NCBI RefSeq assembly: GCF_003182275.1
Contig: NZ_QGTR01000003.1
Location: forward strand, 310,001-374,000
DNA length: 64,000 bases
Direction: 5' to 3'
From: Hoeflea marina
GTDB lineage: Bacteria > Pseudomonadota > Alphaproteobacteria > Rhizobiales > Rhizobiaceae
The notes under the pieces are model-generated. The model was not told the DNA's origin. It worked only from the letters and a program-made list of their open reading frames with translations, and searched no databases. A program made the translations under genes and the position numbers. Below are positions 1-10,253 of this stretch, piece after piece; position 1 is the stretch's first letter; every line of letters begins with the position of its first letter.

Positions 1-2507
1 TTCCGATGTGCGGGGTGCCGGTGCATGCGGCGGACGACTACCTGCAACGGCTGATCCGGCTCGGCTTCCGGGTGGCCGTCTGCGAGCAGGTCGAGGACCC
101 GGCGGAATCGAAGAAGCGCGGCGGCAAGTCGGTCGTCAAGCGCGACGTGGTGCGGCTGGTAACACCGGGCACCCTGACCGAAGACAAGCTGTTGTCGCCG
201 TCCGAATCCAATTTCCTGATGGCGATGGCGCGGGTGCGCGGATCGGGCGAGGCGCAGTTCGGGCTTGCCTGGATCGAGATCTCCACCGGCGCCTTCCATG
301 TCACCGAGAGCAACCAGACACGCCTGTTGTCGGATATCCTCAGGATCGAGCCCAGCGAGCTGATTGTCGCCGAAGGCGTGTTCCACGATCCGGAGATGCG
401 GCAACTGATGGACCAGCTCGGCCGGGTGGCAGTGCCGCAGCCGCAGGTGCTCTTCGACAGCGCCACGGCCGAGGGCCGGATCGCCCGCTTCTTTGACGTC
501 GCCTCGCTCGACGGTTTCGGAAGTTTTTCGCGCGCCGAACTCGCCGCCGCCTCGGCCGCCATCACCTATGTGGAAAAAACCCAGTTCGCGGAGCGACCGC
601 CGCTTGGCCGGCCGGAGCGAGAGCGCGACGGCGCCAGCCTGTTCATCGATCCGGCCACCCGCGCCAATCTGGAGCTCATCCGCACGCTGTCGGGCGAACG
701 CCAGGGCAGCCTATTGAAGGCCATCGACCGCACGGTGACCGGCGGCGGCGCACGGCGGCTGTCGGACTGGCTGATGTCGCCGCTCACAGATCCGGAAAGG
801 ATCAATGCCCGGCTCGACGATGTGAGCTGGCTGATGAGCGAACCCGGCTTCACCGATAATGTGCGCCTGGCCTTACGAAGCGTTTCAGACATGCCGCGGG
901 CGCTGTCGCGGCTGGCGCTCAACCGCGGCGGGCCGCGCGACCTGCAGGCGATCCTGGCCGGCGTGGAGGCCGCCACAGCGATCGCTGCAAGCTTCGGCGA
1001 CCGACGGCCCCCCGCCGGCATCCAGGCCGCCGTGGCGGCGCTCGAGGCGCTGCCCGACATGCTTCGGACCGAGCTGTCGGCCTGCCTTGCCGACGAGACT
1101 CCACTCTTGAAGCGCGACGGCGGCTTCGTCCGCGCCGGGCACAATGCCGAACTCGATGAGCTCCGGGCGCTGCGCGACGAGTCCCGCCGGGTGATTGCCG
1201 GCCTGCAACTCGCCTATGCCGAGGAAACCGGGGTGCGGGCGCTGAAGATCCGGCACAACAATGTGCTGGGCTATTTCATCGAGGTGACGGCACCGAACGC
1301 AGGTCCGCTGACCGAGGGGGACGCCGCGCGCGGCCGCTTCATCCATCGCCAGACCATGGCCAACGCCATGCGCTTCACCACGACCGAACTTTCGGATCTC
1401 GAAACCCGCATCGCCAATGCCGCCGATCAGGCGCTGGCGATCGAATTCGAGCTGTTTGACAGCATGCTGTCAATGGTCGCTTCGCAGGCCGACGCGATCA
1501 AGGCCGCCGCCGACGCGCTGTCGGCCATCGACGTGCTGGCGGGACTCGCCGCGCTGGCCGAGGAACAGGGCTACGTGCGACCAACGGTGGACACCAGCCT
1601 CGCCTTCGACATCGTCGCCGGCCGCCATCCGGTGGTCGAGCAGGCGCTCAGACGCCAGGCGCAACAGCCCTTCGTTGCCAATGATTGCTGCCTGTCGCCG
1701 CCCGGCACAGAGAAGACCGGCGCCATCTGGCTGCTCACCGGCCCGAACATGGGCGGCAAGTCGACCTTCCTCAGGCAGAACGCGCTGATTGCGATCATGG
1801 CGCAGATGGGCTCCTTCGTGCCCGCCGGCTCTGCCCATATCGGCATCGTCGACCGGCTGTTCTCGCGCGTCGGCGCCTCCGACGATCTGGCGCGCGGCCG
1901 CTCCACCTTCATGGTGGAGATGGTGGAGACTGCTGCTATCCTCAACCAGGCCAGCGAACGCTCGCTGGTGATCCTCGACGAGATCGGCCGCGGCACCGCC
2001 ACCTTCGACGGGCTGTCGATCGCCTGGGCGGCCGTCGAGCACCTGCACGAGACCAATCGCTGCCGCGGGCTATTCGCCACCCATTTCCACGAGCTGACCG
2101 CACTGTCGGAGAAACTGCCTCGGCTTGCCAAGGCGACGATGAAGGTCAAGGAATGGGAAAACGAGGTCGTCTTCCTGCACGAGGTCGGACCGGGGGCTGC
2201 CGACCGATCCTACGGCATTCAGGTGGCCCGGCTTGCCGGCCTGCCGGAGGCGGTGGTGGCACGCGCCAAGCACGTGCTGGCGCAGCTCGAATCCTCCGAG
2301 CGCGAAAACCCCGCCGACCGGCTGATCGATGAACTGCCGCTGTTTGCCGCCCAGGTGAAGCGGGCGCAGCCGCCCGCGCCGCCGAAGGGGCCGTCTCCGT
2401 TCGAGGAGCTGGTCGACACGCTCAATCCCGACGAGATGACGCCGCGCGAGGCGATGGAAGCGCTCTACACCCTCAAGCGGCTGAAGGCGGACGGCAGCAG
2501 GCCGTAG
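1..2507 (+). CDS. mutS: DNA mismatch repair protein MutS (5' end outside window)
   Basis: MutS recognises base mismatches and small loops and, as an ATP-driven clamp, recruits MutL. The reading frame is open from the first complete codon of the window (CCG at 3) and enters in the middle of the N-terminal mismatch-binding domain (PMCGVPVHA), so the true start lies to the left; compared with typical MutS proteins of about 850-900 residues, some tens of residues are missing. The lever/clamp region follows, then the ATPase domain: Walker [10 protein letters not shown] at about 1740-1766 and the Walker B / ABC-signature stretch [16 protein letters not shown] near 1968-2015. The tail is the usual DNA-binding helix-turn-helix and dimerisation segment. 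No damage to the frame is visible. It is followed by a 150-base gap before the kinase gene and is probably a separate transcription unit. Confidence 0.97.
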   Translation, partial: PMCGVPVHAADDYLQRLIRLGFRVAVCEQVEDPAESKKRGGKSVVKRDVVRLVTPGTLTEDKLLSPSESNFLMAMARVRGSGEAQFGLAWIEISTGAFHVTESNQTRLLSDILRIEPSELIVAEGVFHDPEMRQLMDQLGRVAVPQPQVLFDSATAEGRIARFFDVASLDGFGSFSRAELAAASAAITYVEKTQFAERPPLGRPERERDGASLFIDPATRANLELIRTLSGERQGSLLKAIDRTVTGGGARRLSDWLMSPLTDPERINARLDDVSWLMSEPGFTDNVRLALRSVSDMPRALSRLALNRGGPRDLQAILAGVEAATAIAASFGDRRPPAGIQAAVAALEALPDMLRTELSACLADETPLLKRDGGFVRAGHNAELDELRALRDESRRVIAGLQLAYAEETGVRALKIRHNNVLGYFIEVTAPNAGPLTEGDAARGRFIHRQTMANAMRFTTTELSDLETRIANAADQALAIEFELFDSMLSMVASQADAIKAAADALSAIDVLAGLAALAEEQGYVRPTVDTSLAFDIVAGRHPVVEQALRRQAQQPFVANDCCLSPPGTEKTGAIWLLTGPNMGGKSTFLRQNALIAIMAQMGSFVPAGSAHIGIVDRLFSRVGASDDLARGRSTFMVEMVETAAILNQASERSLVILDEIGRGTATFDGLSIAWAAVEHLHETNRCRGLFATHFHELTALSEKLPRLAKATMKVKEWENEVVFLHEVGPGAADRSYGIQVARLAGLPEAVVARAKHVLAQLESSERENPADRLIDELPLFAAQVKRAQPPAPPKGPSPFEELVDTLNPDEMTPREAMEALYTLKRLKADGSRP

Positions 2508-2657
2508 CGGGCCCGAGTTGATGCGGACCCAGCCGTCACAGCTCGCCGCCAAAGCGGGGCCGGAAGCTGTTTCTGCCGAGCGAGGTTTGCCATCGTCGGT
2601 CAAACAGCTATTAACTATTCCAATCCAGTATGCCGCGATCCCAACCGAAAGCTTTCC

Positions 2658-3650
2658 ATGAGCCAGTTCGACGTCCTCTGCATCGGCAATGCCATTGTCG
2701 ACATCATTGCCCGCTGCGACGATGCCTTTCTCGATGACAACAACATCATCAAGGCGGCAATGAACCTGATCGACACGGAACGAGCGGAACTGCTCTATGT
2801 CGCCATGGGCCCCGCGATCGAAACATCGGGCGGCTCCGCCGGCAACACGGCTGCGGGCGTGGCGAGCCTCGGTGGCCGGGCTGCGTTCTTCGGCAAGGTC
2901 TCGGAAGACCAGCTCGGCAAGATCTACACCCACGACATCCGCGCCCAGGGCGTGCACTTCGAGACCCGGCCGCTGAAGGACGCGCCGCCGACGGCGCGGT
3001 CGATGATCTTCGTCACCCCGGACGGCGAGCGCTCGATGAACACCTATCTCGGCGCCTGTGTCGAACTGGGTCCCGACGATATCGAGGATGACGTCGTCGC
3101 CGGTGCGCGGGTGACCTATTTCGAAGGCTATCTGTGGGACCCGCCGCTCGCCAAGGACGCTATCCGCATGGCGGCGAAGATCGCCCACGACAATGGCCGC
3201 GAGGTGTCGATGACGTTGTCCGACCCGTTCTGCGTCGGCCGCTACCGGGCCGAATTCCTCGACCTGATGCGCTCGGGCACGATCGACATCGTGTTTGCCA
3301 ATTCCGACGAGGCGAAGTCGCTCTACGAAACGGCGGATTTCGACGAGGCCGCCACCCGGCTGGCGGCCGACTGCAAGCTCGCCATCGTCACCCGTTCCGA
3401 ACATGGGTCGGTGGTTCTGTGCGGGCAGGAACGGATAGAGATCCCGGCCATCGAAGTCACGGAAGTGGTCGACACCACCGGTGCCGGCGATCTCTACGCC
3501 GCGGGCTTCCTGTTCGGTTACGCCACCGGCAGGCCGCTCGAGACCTGCGGCCGGCTCGGCAGCCTCGCCGCGGGACTGGTGATCCAGCAGATCGGACCCA
3601 GACTGCAGCTGTCATTGCAAGAGGCTGCCGAGGACGCCGGCCTGATCTGA
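2658..3650 (+). CDS. PfkB-family carbohydrate kinase, probable adenosine kinase
   Basis: A 330-residue ribokinase/PfkB-family kinase that phosphorylates a sugar or nucleoside at a hydroxymethyl group. The N-terminal half has the substrate-binding GGSAGNT motif (residues 58-64) and the C-terminal half has the PfkB signature DTTGAGD (272-278), whose last Asp is the catalytic base and whose glycines form the anion hole. The family member conserved in rhizobia at this size is annotated adenosine kinase; the substrate itself cannot be read from the sequence. The gene starts 150 bases after mutS and is followed after 16 bases by the LysE-type exporter in the same direction, so those two may be co-transcribed. 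Fructokinase or another PfkB sugar kinase is the alternative. Confidence 0.85.
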   Translation: MSQFDVLCIGNAIVDIIARCDDAFLDDNNIIKAAMNLIDTERAELLYVAMGPAIETSGGSAGNTAAGVASLGGRAAFFGKVSEDQLGKIYTHDIRAQGVHFETRPLKDAPPTARSMIFVTPDGERSMNTYLGACVELGPDDIEDDVVAGARVTYFEGYLWDPPLAKDAIRMAAKIAHDNGREVSMTLSDPFCVGRYRAEFLDLMRSGTIDIVFANSDEAKSLYETADFDEAATRLAADCKLAIVTRSEHGSVVLCGQERIEIPAIEVTEVVDTTGAGDLYAAGFLFGYATGRPLETCGRLGSLAAGLVIQQIGPRLQLSLQEAAEDAGLI

Positions 3651-3666
3651 ACCGGACGGGGAAACC

Positions 3667-4299
3667 ATGCCATCGATCGACCTGCTGATCACCTTCCTCG
3701 TCACCACGGCGATCTTCGCCTATATCCCCGGGCCGGCGATGCTGTATGCGGCGGCGCAAACCCTGGCGCGCGGACGCAAGGCGGGGCTGCTGGCCGCCCT
3801 CGGCATCCACCTCGGCTGCTACGCGCATGTCGGCGCCGCGGCGGCTGGCCTGTCTGTCCTGTTTCACGCGGTGCCGTGGCTCTACATGGCGGTCAAGCTC
3901 GTCGGCGCCGGATATCTGGTGTGGCTGGGTCTTTCCATGCTGCGCTCGCCTTTTGCTGATGTGGCCGCCGCCGCTGGTTTCGTGGCAAGATCCGGACGCC
4001 GCGCCTTCGCCGAGAGCATCACGGTCGAGATTTTCAATCCAAAGACCGCGCTGTTCTTCCTGGCCTTCCTGCCGCAATTCGTCGATGCCGGGGCGGCTTT
4101 TCCCGTCTGGCTGCAATTCCTGATCCTCGGCGCCATCGTCAACCTGGTCTTCTCGTCGGCCGACTTCGTCTGCGTGATGCTGGCCGGTGCGATGATGGCC
4201 CGGCTCAGGCGATCGACGGCGGCGCAGCAGCTGATGCGGCGTGTCGGCGGCAGCCTCCTCATCGGGCTCGGAGCGCATCTCGCCCTGCAGCGGAGCTGA
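3667..4299 (+). CDS. LysE/RhtB family amino-acid exporter
   Basis: A 210-residue integral membrane protein with the LysE family layout: an N-terminal helix followed by the short conserved IPGPAMLY-type motif (residues about 20-27), long hydrophobic stretches consistent with about six transmembrane helices, and the internal NPKTALFFLAFLPQF segment that is diagnostic of the family. Members export amino acids or related metabolites across the inner membrane using the proton gradient. It begins 16 bases after the PfkB-family kinase stop, so transcription from the kinase promoter is likely. The exported substrate is not predictable. Confidence 0.9.
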   Translation: MPSIDLLITFLVTTAIFAYIPGPAMLYAAAQTLARGRKAGLLAALGIHLGCYAHVGAAAAGLSVLFHAVPWLYMAVKLVGAGYLVWLGLSMLRSPFADVAAAAGFVARSGRRAFAESITVEIFNPKTALFFLAFLPQFVDAGAAFPVWLQFLILGAIVNLVFSSADFVCVMLAGAMMARLRRSTAAQQLMRRVGGSLLIGLGAHLALQRS

Positions 4300-4310
4300 G
4301 AGCCGGTCAA

Positions 4311-4328
4311 ATTGTCCTGGACAAAGTG
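4311..4328 (+). repeat. Possible degenerate copy of a dispersed palindromic repeat
   Basis: The sequence ATTGTCCTGGACAAAGTG resembles the left part of the ATTGTCCT-type element seen at 57727-57757 (+ strand) and 33154-33184 (- strand), but only about half of the unit is recognisable here. It sits in the short gap between two convergent genes, a usual location for such elements. Confidence 0.3.
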
Positions 4329-4364
4329 CGGTTCCGTCGTCCGGACTGCCGCAACTCCGGCAGA

Positions 4365-5000
4365 TCACATGATGTCTTCCGGGCGGCGGCCGGGACGCGA
4401 GCGGTAGGGCGAGAAGGCCCAGCCGAAGCGCAGTGCGCCGCCGCGAACGATGAAAGCCGCCAGCACGCCGATGCCCGAGGCTGCGACCAGCGGCAGGCCG
4501 GCGAAGGTCGCCGCCACGAAGGCGCCGGCGCCAACCAGCGCCGCGGTGACATAGACTTCCGGCCGCATCAGGACCGAGGGTTCGCCCGAGAGCACGTCGC
4601 GCAGGATGCCGCCGAGCGTCGCCGTCAGCATGCCGGTGACGATGGCGACGGTGGGCGAGCCGCTGGCGGCCAGCCCCTTGGCCGCCCCCATCACCGAATA
4701 GGCTGCAAGGCCTGTGGCGTCGAGCCAGAGCAGCAGCCGGTAGCGCGATTCGAACAGGTGGGCGGTGAAGTAGACGCAGATCGCCACCGCGGCGGTGATC
4801 AGCAGGTAATTGGGGTTGCGCACCCAGAACACCGGCGCCTCGCCCAGAACCAGATCGCGGACGGTGCCGCCGCCGATGCCGGTGACGGCGGCGAGGAAGA
4901 TGAAGCCGATCATGTCGAGCTGCTTGCGCGAGGCGGCAAGCGCGCCGGTGGCGGCGAACACCGCCACGCCGGCATAATCGAGCCATTCAAGCACCGGCAT
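4365..5000 (-). CDS. Trimeric intracellular cation (TRIC) channel family protein, UPF0126
   Basis: A 211-residue membrane protein made of two related halves, each with the conserved glycine-rich motif followed by Arg-Asp: GIGGGTVRDLVLG in the first half and ATLGGILRDVLSG in the second. This duplicated pattern with about seven hydrophobic helices is the hallmark of the YadS/UPF0126 family, whose prokaryotic members have been shown structurally to be homologues of animal TRIC potassium channels. Physiological role in this organism is unknown. It is convergent with the LysE gene and transcribed in the same direction as grpE, 73 bases downstream of the grpE stop, so co-transcription is possible but not shown. 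Confidence 0.88.
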   Translation of the reverse strand: MPVLEWLDYAGVAVFAATGALAASRKQLDMIGFIFLAAVTGIGGGTVRDLVLGEAPVFWVRNPNYLLITAAVAICVYFTAHLFESRYRLLLWLDATGLAAYSVMGAAKGLAASGSPTVAIVTGMLTATLGGILRDVLSGEPSVLMRPEVYVTAALVGAGAFVAATFAGLPLVAASGIGVLAAFIVRGGALRFGWAFSPYRSRPGRRPEDIM

Positions 5001-5073
5001 GGCATCTCTCCCGTTCTCCGACCGGCACTCCGGGCGGCGCGGCGCCGGGCCATGCCGGCGTCCGCCTCAACCG

Positions 5074-5694
5074 TCACGCGTCCTTTTCGGATTCCGCGAT
5101 CGGCGCGCCGGGCTCGGCTGCCACTTCCTTGGGGCCGCCCTTGGCGACGCCGACCATGGCCGGGCGCAGCATGCGCTCGCCGAGCACATAGCCCGACTGG
5201 ACCACCTCGACGACTGTGTTGTTGGGCAGGTCCGGATTGGGGATCTCGAACATTGCCTGGTGGAAGTTCGGGTCGAACTTCTGGCCCTTCGGATCGACCT
5301 TGCGCACGCCGTGGCGCTCGAGGGCCGACAGCATGGCGCGTTCGGTCAGATCGACGCCTTCGACCAGCGCCTTGAGGCCGGTGTCCTCGGCGTCTGCAGC
5401 CTGTTCCGGGACGGAATCGAGCGTGCGGCGCAGATTGTCGGAGACCTGCAGCATGTCGCGGGCAAAGCCGGCGATCGAGTAGCTCTTGGCGTCCTTGACG
5501 TCGCGGGCGGTGCGGCGGCGCAGGTTTTCCATGTCGGCAGCGAGACGGAGATAACGGTCCTTGAGTTCGGCGTTCTCTGCCTGGAGCCGCTCGATCAGGT
5601 CCAGCGCGTGCTCGTCATTGTGCCGATCGGTGCTCGCTTCGACATCGTCGAATTCCGTATCGTCCGGCTCGTTGCCGTAATGCTCATCGCTCAT
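5074..5694 (-). CDS. grpE: Nucleotide exchange factor GrpE
   Basis: GrpE releases ADP from DnaK in the DnaK-DnaJ-GrpE chaperone cycle. The 206-residue product has an acidic N-terminus, a long coiled-coil helix ([20 protein letters not shown] region, about residues 33-75) with the conserved RRT motif, and the C-terminal beta-wing region containing [12 protein letters not shown] and [18 protein letters not shown]. The ATG at 5694 is preferred over an in-frame start 26 codons upstream because it lies at the usual family start and has AGGA about ten bases upstream. hrcA ends 117 bases upstream on the same strand; hrcA-grpE is a common heat-shock pairing. Confidence 0.96.
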   Translation of the reverse strand: MSDEHYGNEPDDTEFDDVEASTDRHNDEHALDLIERLQAENAELKDRYLRLAADMENLRRRTARDVKDAKSYSIAGFARDMLQVSDNLRRTLDSVPEQAADAEDTGLKALVEGVDLTERAMLSALERHGVRKVDPKGQKFDPNFHQAMFEIPNPDLPNNTVVEVVQSGYVLGERMLRPAMVGVAKGGPKEVAAEPGAPIAESEKDA

Positions 5695-5764
5695 GGGTGA
5701 GTATCCTGTGCTTGCAAATGATGGATGGTGTCGAGTTGCCCCGGATATCGACGTTCGGGACGCA

Positions 5765-5799
5765 AAAATCAAGGGCCGCCGGCATATCGGGCGGCTTAT
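5765..5799 (-). terminator. Possible weak terminator after hrcA
   Basis: On the minus strand a stem GCCGCC / GGCGGC (5790-5795 with 5775-5780, 9-base loop) lies 17-37 bases after the hrcA stop and is followed by CCTTGATTTTT. The T run is displaced from the stem, so this would be an inefficient terminator that could allow read-through into grpE. Confidence 0.35.
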
Positions 5800-5811
5800 G
5801 GAGGTACCAAC

Positions 5812-6894
5812 CTATTTGCGCACCAGCCGCGAGACCAGTTGCGCGGTGTAGTCGACCATCGGCACGATGCGGGCGTAGTTGAGCCGGGTCGGCCCGATGA
5901 TGCCGACGGCGCCGATCACCTTGTCCTCGCCGTCGCGATAGGGCGCGACGATCACCGAAGAGCCTGACAACGAGAACAGCTTGTTCTCGGAGCCGATGAA
6001 GATGCGCACGCCCGAACCGGCGTCGGCCAGCGACATCAGCTCGATCAGGCTCTCGTTGCGCTCGAGTTCGTCAAACAGCAGCCTGAGCCGGTCCAGGTCC
6101 TCGCCGGCGGAGACGTTTTCCAGGAGATTGGCGCGGCCGCGGACGATCATCCGGGTCGATCCCGACGCGCTGGAGGCACCCGCCCAGGCGGCCAGGCCGC
6201 GCTCCACCAGATCGCGCGAGAGCGCATCGAGCGCCGACCGGACCTCGCCGTGCTGCCGTTCGAGTTCCTTGCGGACCTCGTCCATGGTGCGTCCGGCGAG
6301 ATGGGCGTTGAGGAAGTTCGCCGCCTCCGTCAACTGCGAGGCGGTGACGCCGGCGGGCAGTTCCATGATGCGGTTTTCCACCTGGTCGTTGCCGCCGACG
6401 AGGACGACCAGCGCGCGCTGCGGATCCAGCCGGATGAACTCGATGTGGCGGATGGTGGACTCGTTCTTGGCGGCAATGACCAGGCCGGCGCCGCGCGACA
6501 TGCCCGACAGCATCTGGCTGGCCTCGGTCAGCAGTGTTTCGACCGGACGGTTGAGCTCGTCGGTGCGAACCTGACGCTCGATGCTCTCGCGCATCTCCGG
6601 CTGCAGGTCGCCGACCTGCATGAAGGCATCGACAAAGAAGCGCAGCCCCTTCTGGGTCGGCAGCCGTCCGGCGCTGACATGCGGGGCGTAGATCAGGCCG
6701 AGGCCCTCGAGATCGCTCATCACATTGCGGATCGACGCCGGCGAGAGCGCCACCGGCAACAGCCGCGACAGGCTGCGAGAGCCGAGCGGATCGCCCGACT
6801 CGAGGTAGGATTCGACAATGCTGCGAAATATCTCGCGCGAGCGCTCATCCAGAGTGGAGAGCAGGTCGACCGCCAGCGGATTGTTGATGGTCAT
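5812..6894 (-). CDS. hrcA: Heat-inducible transcription repressor HrcA
   Basis: HrcA binds CIRCE operators (normally upstream of groESL) and is kept active by GroEL. The 360-residue product has the N-terminal winged helix (LDERSREIFRSIVESYLESG then PLGSRSLSR and SPASIRNVMSDLEGLGL), the central dimerisation domain and the GAF-like C-terminal region ending in VGIIGPTRLNYARIVPMVDY, a signature of the family. The ATG at 6894 (MTINNPL) is chosen because upstream codons in this frame do not resemble the family and the length then matches other rhizobial HrcA proteins. It is divergent from rph and followed by grpE. No CIRCE inverted repeat was found near hrcA or grpE, so its targets are presumably elsewhere. 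Confidence 0.95.
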   Translation of the reverse strand: MTINNPLAVDLLSTLDERSREIFRSIVESYLESGDPLGSRSLSRLLPVALSPASIRNVMSDLEGLGLIYAPHVSAGRLPTQKGLRFFVDAFMQVGDLQPEMRESIERQVRTDELNRPVETLLTEASQMLSGMSRGAGLVIAAKNESTIRHIEFIRLDPQRALVVLVGGNDQVENRIMELPAGVTASQLTEAANFLNAHLAGRTMDEVRKELERQHGEVRSALDALSRDLVERGLAAWAGASSASGSTRMIVRGRANLLENVSAGEDLDRLRLLFDELERNESLIELMSLADAGSGVRIFIGSENKLFSLSGSSVIVAPYRDGEDKVIGAVGIIGPTRLNYARIVPMVDYTAQLVSRLVRK

Positions 6895-7068
6895 GGTTGA
6901 GTATCCTTCGGACCCGTCAAGGAGGCCGTCGAGCCGAATATAGGCACCCGGGACAGATCGGGGAAGGGGGAAAGCGGCAGGCGCGGCAAAGGCCACGCTG
7001 TGGTTTTCCTTTGCATGCAGGGTGTCGGACCGATAGAAGGCGGCCAGACCATCACCGGGAGACACAGC

Positions 7069-7785
7069 ATGCGCCCTTCAGGCCGGAAACTAGACCAGAT
7101 GCGCGCCGTCAGCTTCGAGCGCGGCTTCTCGAAACACGCGGAAGGGTCCTGCCTTGTGCGCTTCGGCGACACCCATGTGCTGTGCACGGCGAGCCTCGAG
7201 GAGCGGGTGCCGCCGTGGCTGCGCAACGGCGGCAAGGGCTGGGTGACGGCCGAATACGGCATGCTGCCGCGGGCGACCGGCGACCGGATGCGCCGCGAGG
7301 CCTCGGCCGGCAAGCAGGGCGGACGCACCCAGGAAATCCAGCGGCTTATCGGGCGTTCGCTGCGCGCCGTCGTCGACCTCGAAGCGCTGGGCGAACGCCA
7401 GATCACCATCGACTGCGACGTCATCCAGGCCGATGGCGGCACCCGTACCGCGGGGATCACCGGAGCCTGGGTGGCGCTGCATGACTGCCTGAAGTGGATG
7501 GAGGCGCGGTCCATGGTCAAGGTCGACCGCGTGCTCAAGGACCATGTGGCGGCCGTGTCCTGCGGCATCTTCGCCGGCCAGTCGGTACTCGATCTCGACT
7601 ATCTGGAGGATTCGGCCGCCGAAACCGATTCCAACTTCGTCATGACCGGGTCGGGCGGCATCGTCGAGATCCAGGGCACGGCCGAAGGCGTACCGTTTTC
7701 GCAGGAGCAGTTCCTCGAACTCATGCTGCTGGCGCGGAGCGGAATCAGCGGATTGGTGCAGATGCAGAAAGACACCATCGCCTGA
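7069..7785 (+). CDS. rph: Ribonuclease PH
   Basis: RNase PH is the phosphorolytic 3'-5' exoribonuclease that trims tRNA 3' ends. The 238-residue product begins [12 protein letters not shown] and shows the conserved RPH features [28 protein letters not shown] and [15 protein letters not shown] that form the phosphate and RNA binding sites, plus [14 protein letters not shown] in the core. The ATG at 7069 is preceded by a GGGAG Shine-Dalgarno sequence; longer in-frame extension to 7000 lacks similarity. The gene is divergent from hrcA and is followed by rdgB 61 bases later, with a stem-loop in between. Confidence 0.96.
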   Translation: MRPSGRKLDQMRAVSFERGFSKHAEGSCLVRFGDTHVLCTASLEERVPPWLRNGGKGWVTAEYGMLPRATGDRMRREASAGKQGGRTQEIQRLIGRSLRAVVDLEALGERQITIDCDVIQADGGTRTAGITGAWVALHDCLKWMEARSMVKVDRVLKDHVAAVSCGIFAGQSVLDLDYLEDSAAETDSNFVMTGSGGIVEIQGTAEGVPFSQEQFLELMLLARSGISGLVQMQKDTIA

Positions 7786-7794
7786 GCTCAACGA

Positions 7795-7818
7795 CCGGCG
7801 CATTCCAGCATGCGCCGG
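7795..7818 (+). other. Stem-loop between rph and rdgB
   Basis: A perfect 9-bp stem, CCGGCGCAT (7795-7803) and ATGCGCCGG (7810-7818), with a 6-base loop lies 9 bases after the rph stop codon. There is no T-rich tail, so it is more likely an RNA-stabilising or processing hairpin between co-transcribed genes than a strong terminator. Confidence 0.5.
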
Positions 7819-7846
7819 CGCGCTTCGGCCGGAAACAGGACCCACC

Positions 7847-8497
7847 ATGCAGACGCCTCCCAAGACCATTCTCGTGGCCAGCCACAATGAAGGCAAGATC
7901 CGCGAGATCACCGACCTGTTCGGTCCGCTCGGCATCACCGTGACCTCGGCCGCCGAGCTCGGACTGCCGGAGCCGCCGGAAATTGGACATACGTTCGAGG
8001 AAAACGCGGCACTGAAGGCCGTCACCGCCGCGCGCGCCGCCGGCATTCCGGCGCTGTCGGACGATTCCGGCCTGGTGGTCGACGCGCTTGACGGGGCGCC
8101 AGGCATCTACACAGCCGACTGGGCCGAGATGCCCGGGGGCGGCCGCGATTTCGCCATCGCCATGCGCAAGGTCGAGGACGCGTTGCGGGCGCGCGGCTTC
8201 ACCGATCCGGAGAGGCGCAGCGGCCGCTTCGTCTCGGTGCTGTGCCTGGCCGATCCCGACGGGTCGACCCAGTTCTTCCGCGGCGAGGCAGAAGGCCATC
8301 TGGTCTGGCCGCCGCGCGGCGGTCTCGGCTTCGGCTACGATCCGGTGTTCCAGCCCCAAGGCCACTCGCGCACCTTCGGTGAAATGAGCGCCGAGGAAAA
8401 GCACGGCTGGAAGCCCGGCGACGCCCACGCGCTCTCGCACCGGGCCCGCGCCTTCAAGCTGTTCGCCGAGGAGTGCCTGGGTCTGGGCAGGCCGTGA
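7847..8497 (+). CDS. rdgB: Non-canonical purine NTP pyrophosphatase (ITP/XTP diphosphatase)
   Basis: RdgB/HAM1-type enzyme of 216 residues that hydrolyses ITP, dITP and XTP to the monophosphate, removing deaminated purine nucleotides from the pool. The N-terminal nucleotide-binding motif [11 protein letters not shown] and the metal-binding [11 protein letters not shown] (residues about 66-76), followed by [11 protein letters not shown] and the C-terminal [11 protein letters not shown] and SHRARAF motifs, are all present and correctly spaced. The stop codon overlaps the GTG start of hemW, implying translational coupling in an rph-rdgB-hemW unit. Confidence 0.96.
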   Translation: MQTPPKTILVASHNEGKIREITDLFGPLGITVTSAAELGLPEPPEIGHTFEENAALKAVTAARAAGIPALSDDSGLVVDALDGAPGIYTADWAEMPGGGRDFAIAMRKVEDALRARGFTDPERRSGRFVSVLCLADPDGSTQFFRGEAEGHLVWPPRGGLGFGYDPVFQPQGHSRTFGEMSAEEKHGWKPGDAHALSHRARAFKLFAEECLGLGRP

Positions 8498-9696
8498 GCA
8501 CGACATCAACCAATGTGGTGGGCCTGCGCCCCGGCGTGCTGCCCGACAGCGGCCGGCCCGGCTTCGCGGTCTATCTGCACTGGCCGTTCTGCGCCGCCAA
8601 ATGCCCCTATTGCGATTTCAACAGCCATGTTCGCCACCAGGGCGTCGAGCAGCAGGCCTATGTCGCGGCGTTCCGGGCAGAGATCGCCCATATGCGGCAG
8701 CTCTCGGGGCCGCGAACGGTGAGCAGCATCTTCTTCGGCGGCGGCACGCCGTCGCTGATGGAACCCTCGACGGTCGACGCGATCCTGACCGCCGTCGGCC
8801 GGGCCTGGGACATGCCCGACGGCATCGAGATCACGCTCGAAGCCAATCCGTCGAGCGTCGAGGCGGAGCGCTTCCGCGGCTATCGCGCCGCCGGCGTCAA
8901 CCGGGTCTCGCTCGGGGTACAGGCGCTCAACGACGCCGACCTCAGGGTGCTCGGCCGGCTGCACAACACCGCCGAGGCGCTGACAGCCATAGGGCTCGCG
9001 CGCGACATCTTCCCGCGCATGTCCTTCGACCTGATCTACGCCCGGCCGCAGCAGCGCCCGGACGACTGGGCGCGCGAACTCGAATACGCCATCGATCTCG
9101 CCGCCGACCACCTCTCGCTCTATCAGCTGACCATCGAGGAAGGCACGCCGTTCTGGGGCCTGCACAAGGCCGGCAAGCTCGTGGTGCCCGACGGCGACCT
9201 GTCGGCCGAACTCTACGAACTGACCCAGGAGGTCACCACCGCGCACGGGCTGCCGGCCTACGAGGTCTCCAACCATGCCCGTCCCGGCGCCGAGAGCCAG
9301 CACAATCTCACCTACTGGCGCTATGGCGACTATGCCGGCATCGGCGCTGGCGCCCATGGGCGGCTGACCATGCCGCAGGGCAAGGTGGCCACCGCCAATG
9401 AGCGCAACCCGGAAGCCTGGCTTGCCTCGGTCACCGAGCGTGGCCACGGCATGGTCGAGACCACGCCGCTGGAAACCTCAGAGCAGGCCGACGAACTGCT
9501 GCTGATGGGACTGAGGCTGCGCGAGGGCATGGACCTCAAGCGCTGGCGGGCGCTGTCGGGCCGGACGCTCGACGCAGAACGGGTGGCGTTTCTCGAAAGC
9601 CACGGATTCGTCCAGCCGATGGGTCCCGACCGGATCCGCTGCACGCCCAAGGGCATGCTGGTGCTCGACGCCGTGGTCGCCGACCTCGCGTCTTAG
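8494..9696 (+). CDS. hemW: Radical SAM heme chaperone HemW
   Basis: HemW is the HemN-like radical SAM protein now considered a heme chaperone rather than a coproporphyrinogen oxidase. The 400-residue product has the [4Fe-4S] motif CAAKCPYC in the context [16 protein letters not shown] and lacks the fourth HemN-type Cys, as expected of Hem[10 protein letters not shown] and EANPSSVE follow for SAM and substrate binding. The GTG at 8494 overlaps the rdgB TGA (GTGA), which fits coupling better than the longer ORF beginning inside rdgB. The stop codon overlaps in a convergent manner with the stop of the GNAT toxin gene. Confidence 0.94.
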   Translation: MSTTSTNVVGLRPGVLPDSGRPGFAVYLHWPFCAAKCPYCDFNSHVRHQGVEQQAYVAAFRAEIAHMRQLSGPRTVSSIFFGGGTPSLMEPSTVDAILTAVGRAWDMPDGIEITLEANPSSVEAERFRGYRAAGVNRVSLGVQALNDADLRVLGRLHNTAEALTAIGLARDIFPRMSFDLIYARPQQRPDDWARELEYAIDLAADHLSLYQLTIEEGTPFWGLHKAGKLVVPDGDLSAELYELTQEVTTAHGLPAYEVSNHARPGAESQHNLTYWRYGDYAGIGAGAHGRLTMPQGKVATANERNPEAWLASVTERGHGMVETTPLETSEQADELLLMGLRLREGMDLKRWRALSGRTLDAERVAFLESHGFVQPMGPDRIRCTPKGMLVLDAVVADLAS

Positions 9697-10253
9697 AAGT
9701 GTCCGTCCGATTCCCGCAAGAACTGCCGCACGGTGGCGACAGGCAGGAACAGACGACGCGGATTTGAAGGCAAGGGCTGGAAGCCATATGCCGCATAGAG
9801 CGCTGTCCGCCGGGCAACCAGAGCCGGATTGCCGTCGTCCAGCACATCAAGAACGACCATGACGATGCCAACACGCTCGGAAGCCTGTGCAATCCGCAAC
9901 AACGCATCGGCGATAAGATCGCCGCCATAGCCCTGACCGGCGTAGCGCTTGTCGATGCCGATCATTGACAGGAACGCCGCCGGAATGGAGCCGTTGGCGG
10001 GGCGGGGTCGGGCATATTTCCCCGGCAATTCCCGATAGTGGATCGCATGGGCGTTGAGTGCGGAGAATCCGATGGTGGCGCCGTCCGGGGCAACCATCAC
10101 ATAGATGCGGGTATTGTCGGCTTTCGCGAGTTTATTCGCGGTCTTCCTGAAGAAATTGTCGACCTGATCGACACCGCAGCAAAAAGCCGTCCGATCATGC
10201 TTGTCCGGATCGAACGGCTCTATGGCGTTTTTGTCGATGTTGCCACCGGTCAC
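9693..10253 (-). CDS. GNAT-family toxin of a DUF1778-GNAT toxin-antitoxin pair
   Basis: A 186-residue GCN5-related N-acetyltransferase. The beginning (PFDPDKHDRTAFCCGVDQVDNFF) and the acetyl-CoA loop GIDKRYAGQGYGGDLI followed by YAAYGFQPLP match TacT/AtaT-like toxins, which acetylate the amino group of charged tRNAs and block translation. It starts with GTG at 10253, overlapping the antitoxin stop codon (GTGA), the typical antitoxin-first arrangement. Its stop codon overlaps that of the convergent hemW gene within TTAG, so there is no spacer at all on that side. Toxicity is inferred from family and partner, not shown. Confidence 0.88.
   Translation of the reverse strand: MTGGNIDKNAIEPFDPDKHDRTAFCCGVDQVDNFFRKTANKLAKADNTRIYVMVAPDGATIGFSALNAHAIHYRELPGKYARPRPANGSIPAAFLSMIGIDKRYAGQGYGGDLIADALLRIAQASERVGIVMVVLDVLDDGNPALVARRTALYAAYGFQPLPSNPRRLFLPVATVRQFLRESDGHF

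Noticed and set aside
3457-4986. Long minus-strand open frame across the LysE and TRIC genes
   Set aside because: Composition is Arg/Pro-rich, it crosses two real genes and a gene boundary, and it shows no domain.
5695-7068. CIRCE operator near hrcA or grpE
   Set aside because: No TTAGCACTC-N9-GAGTGCTAA or close variant is present in either intergenic gap.
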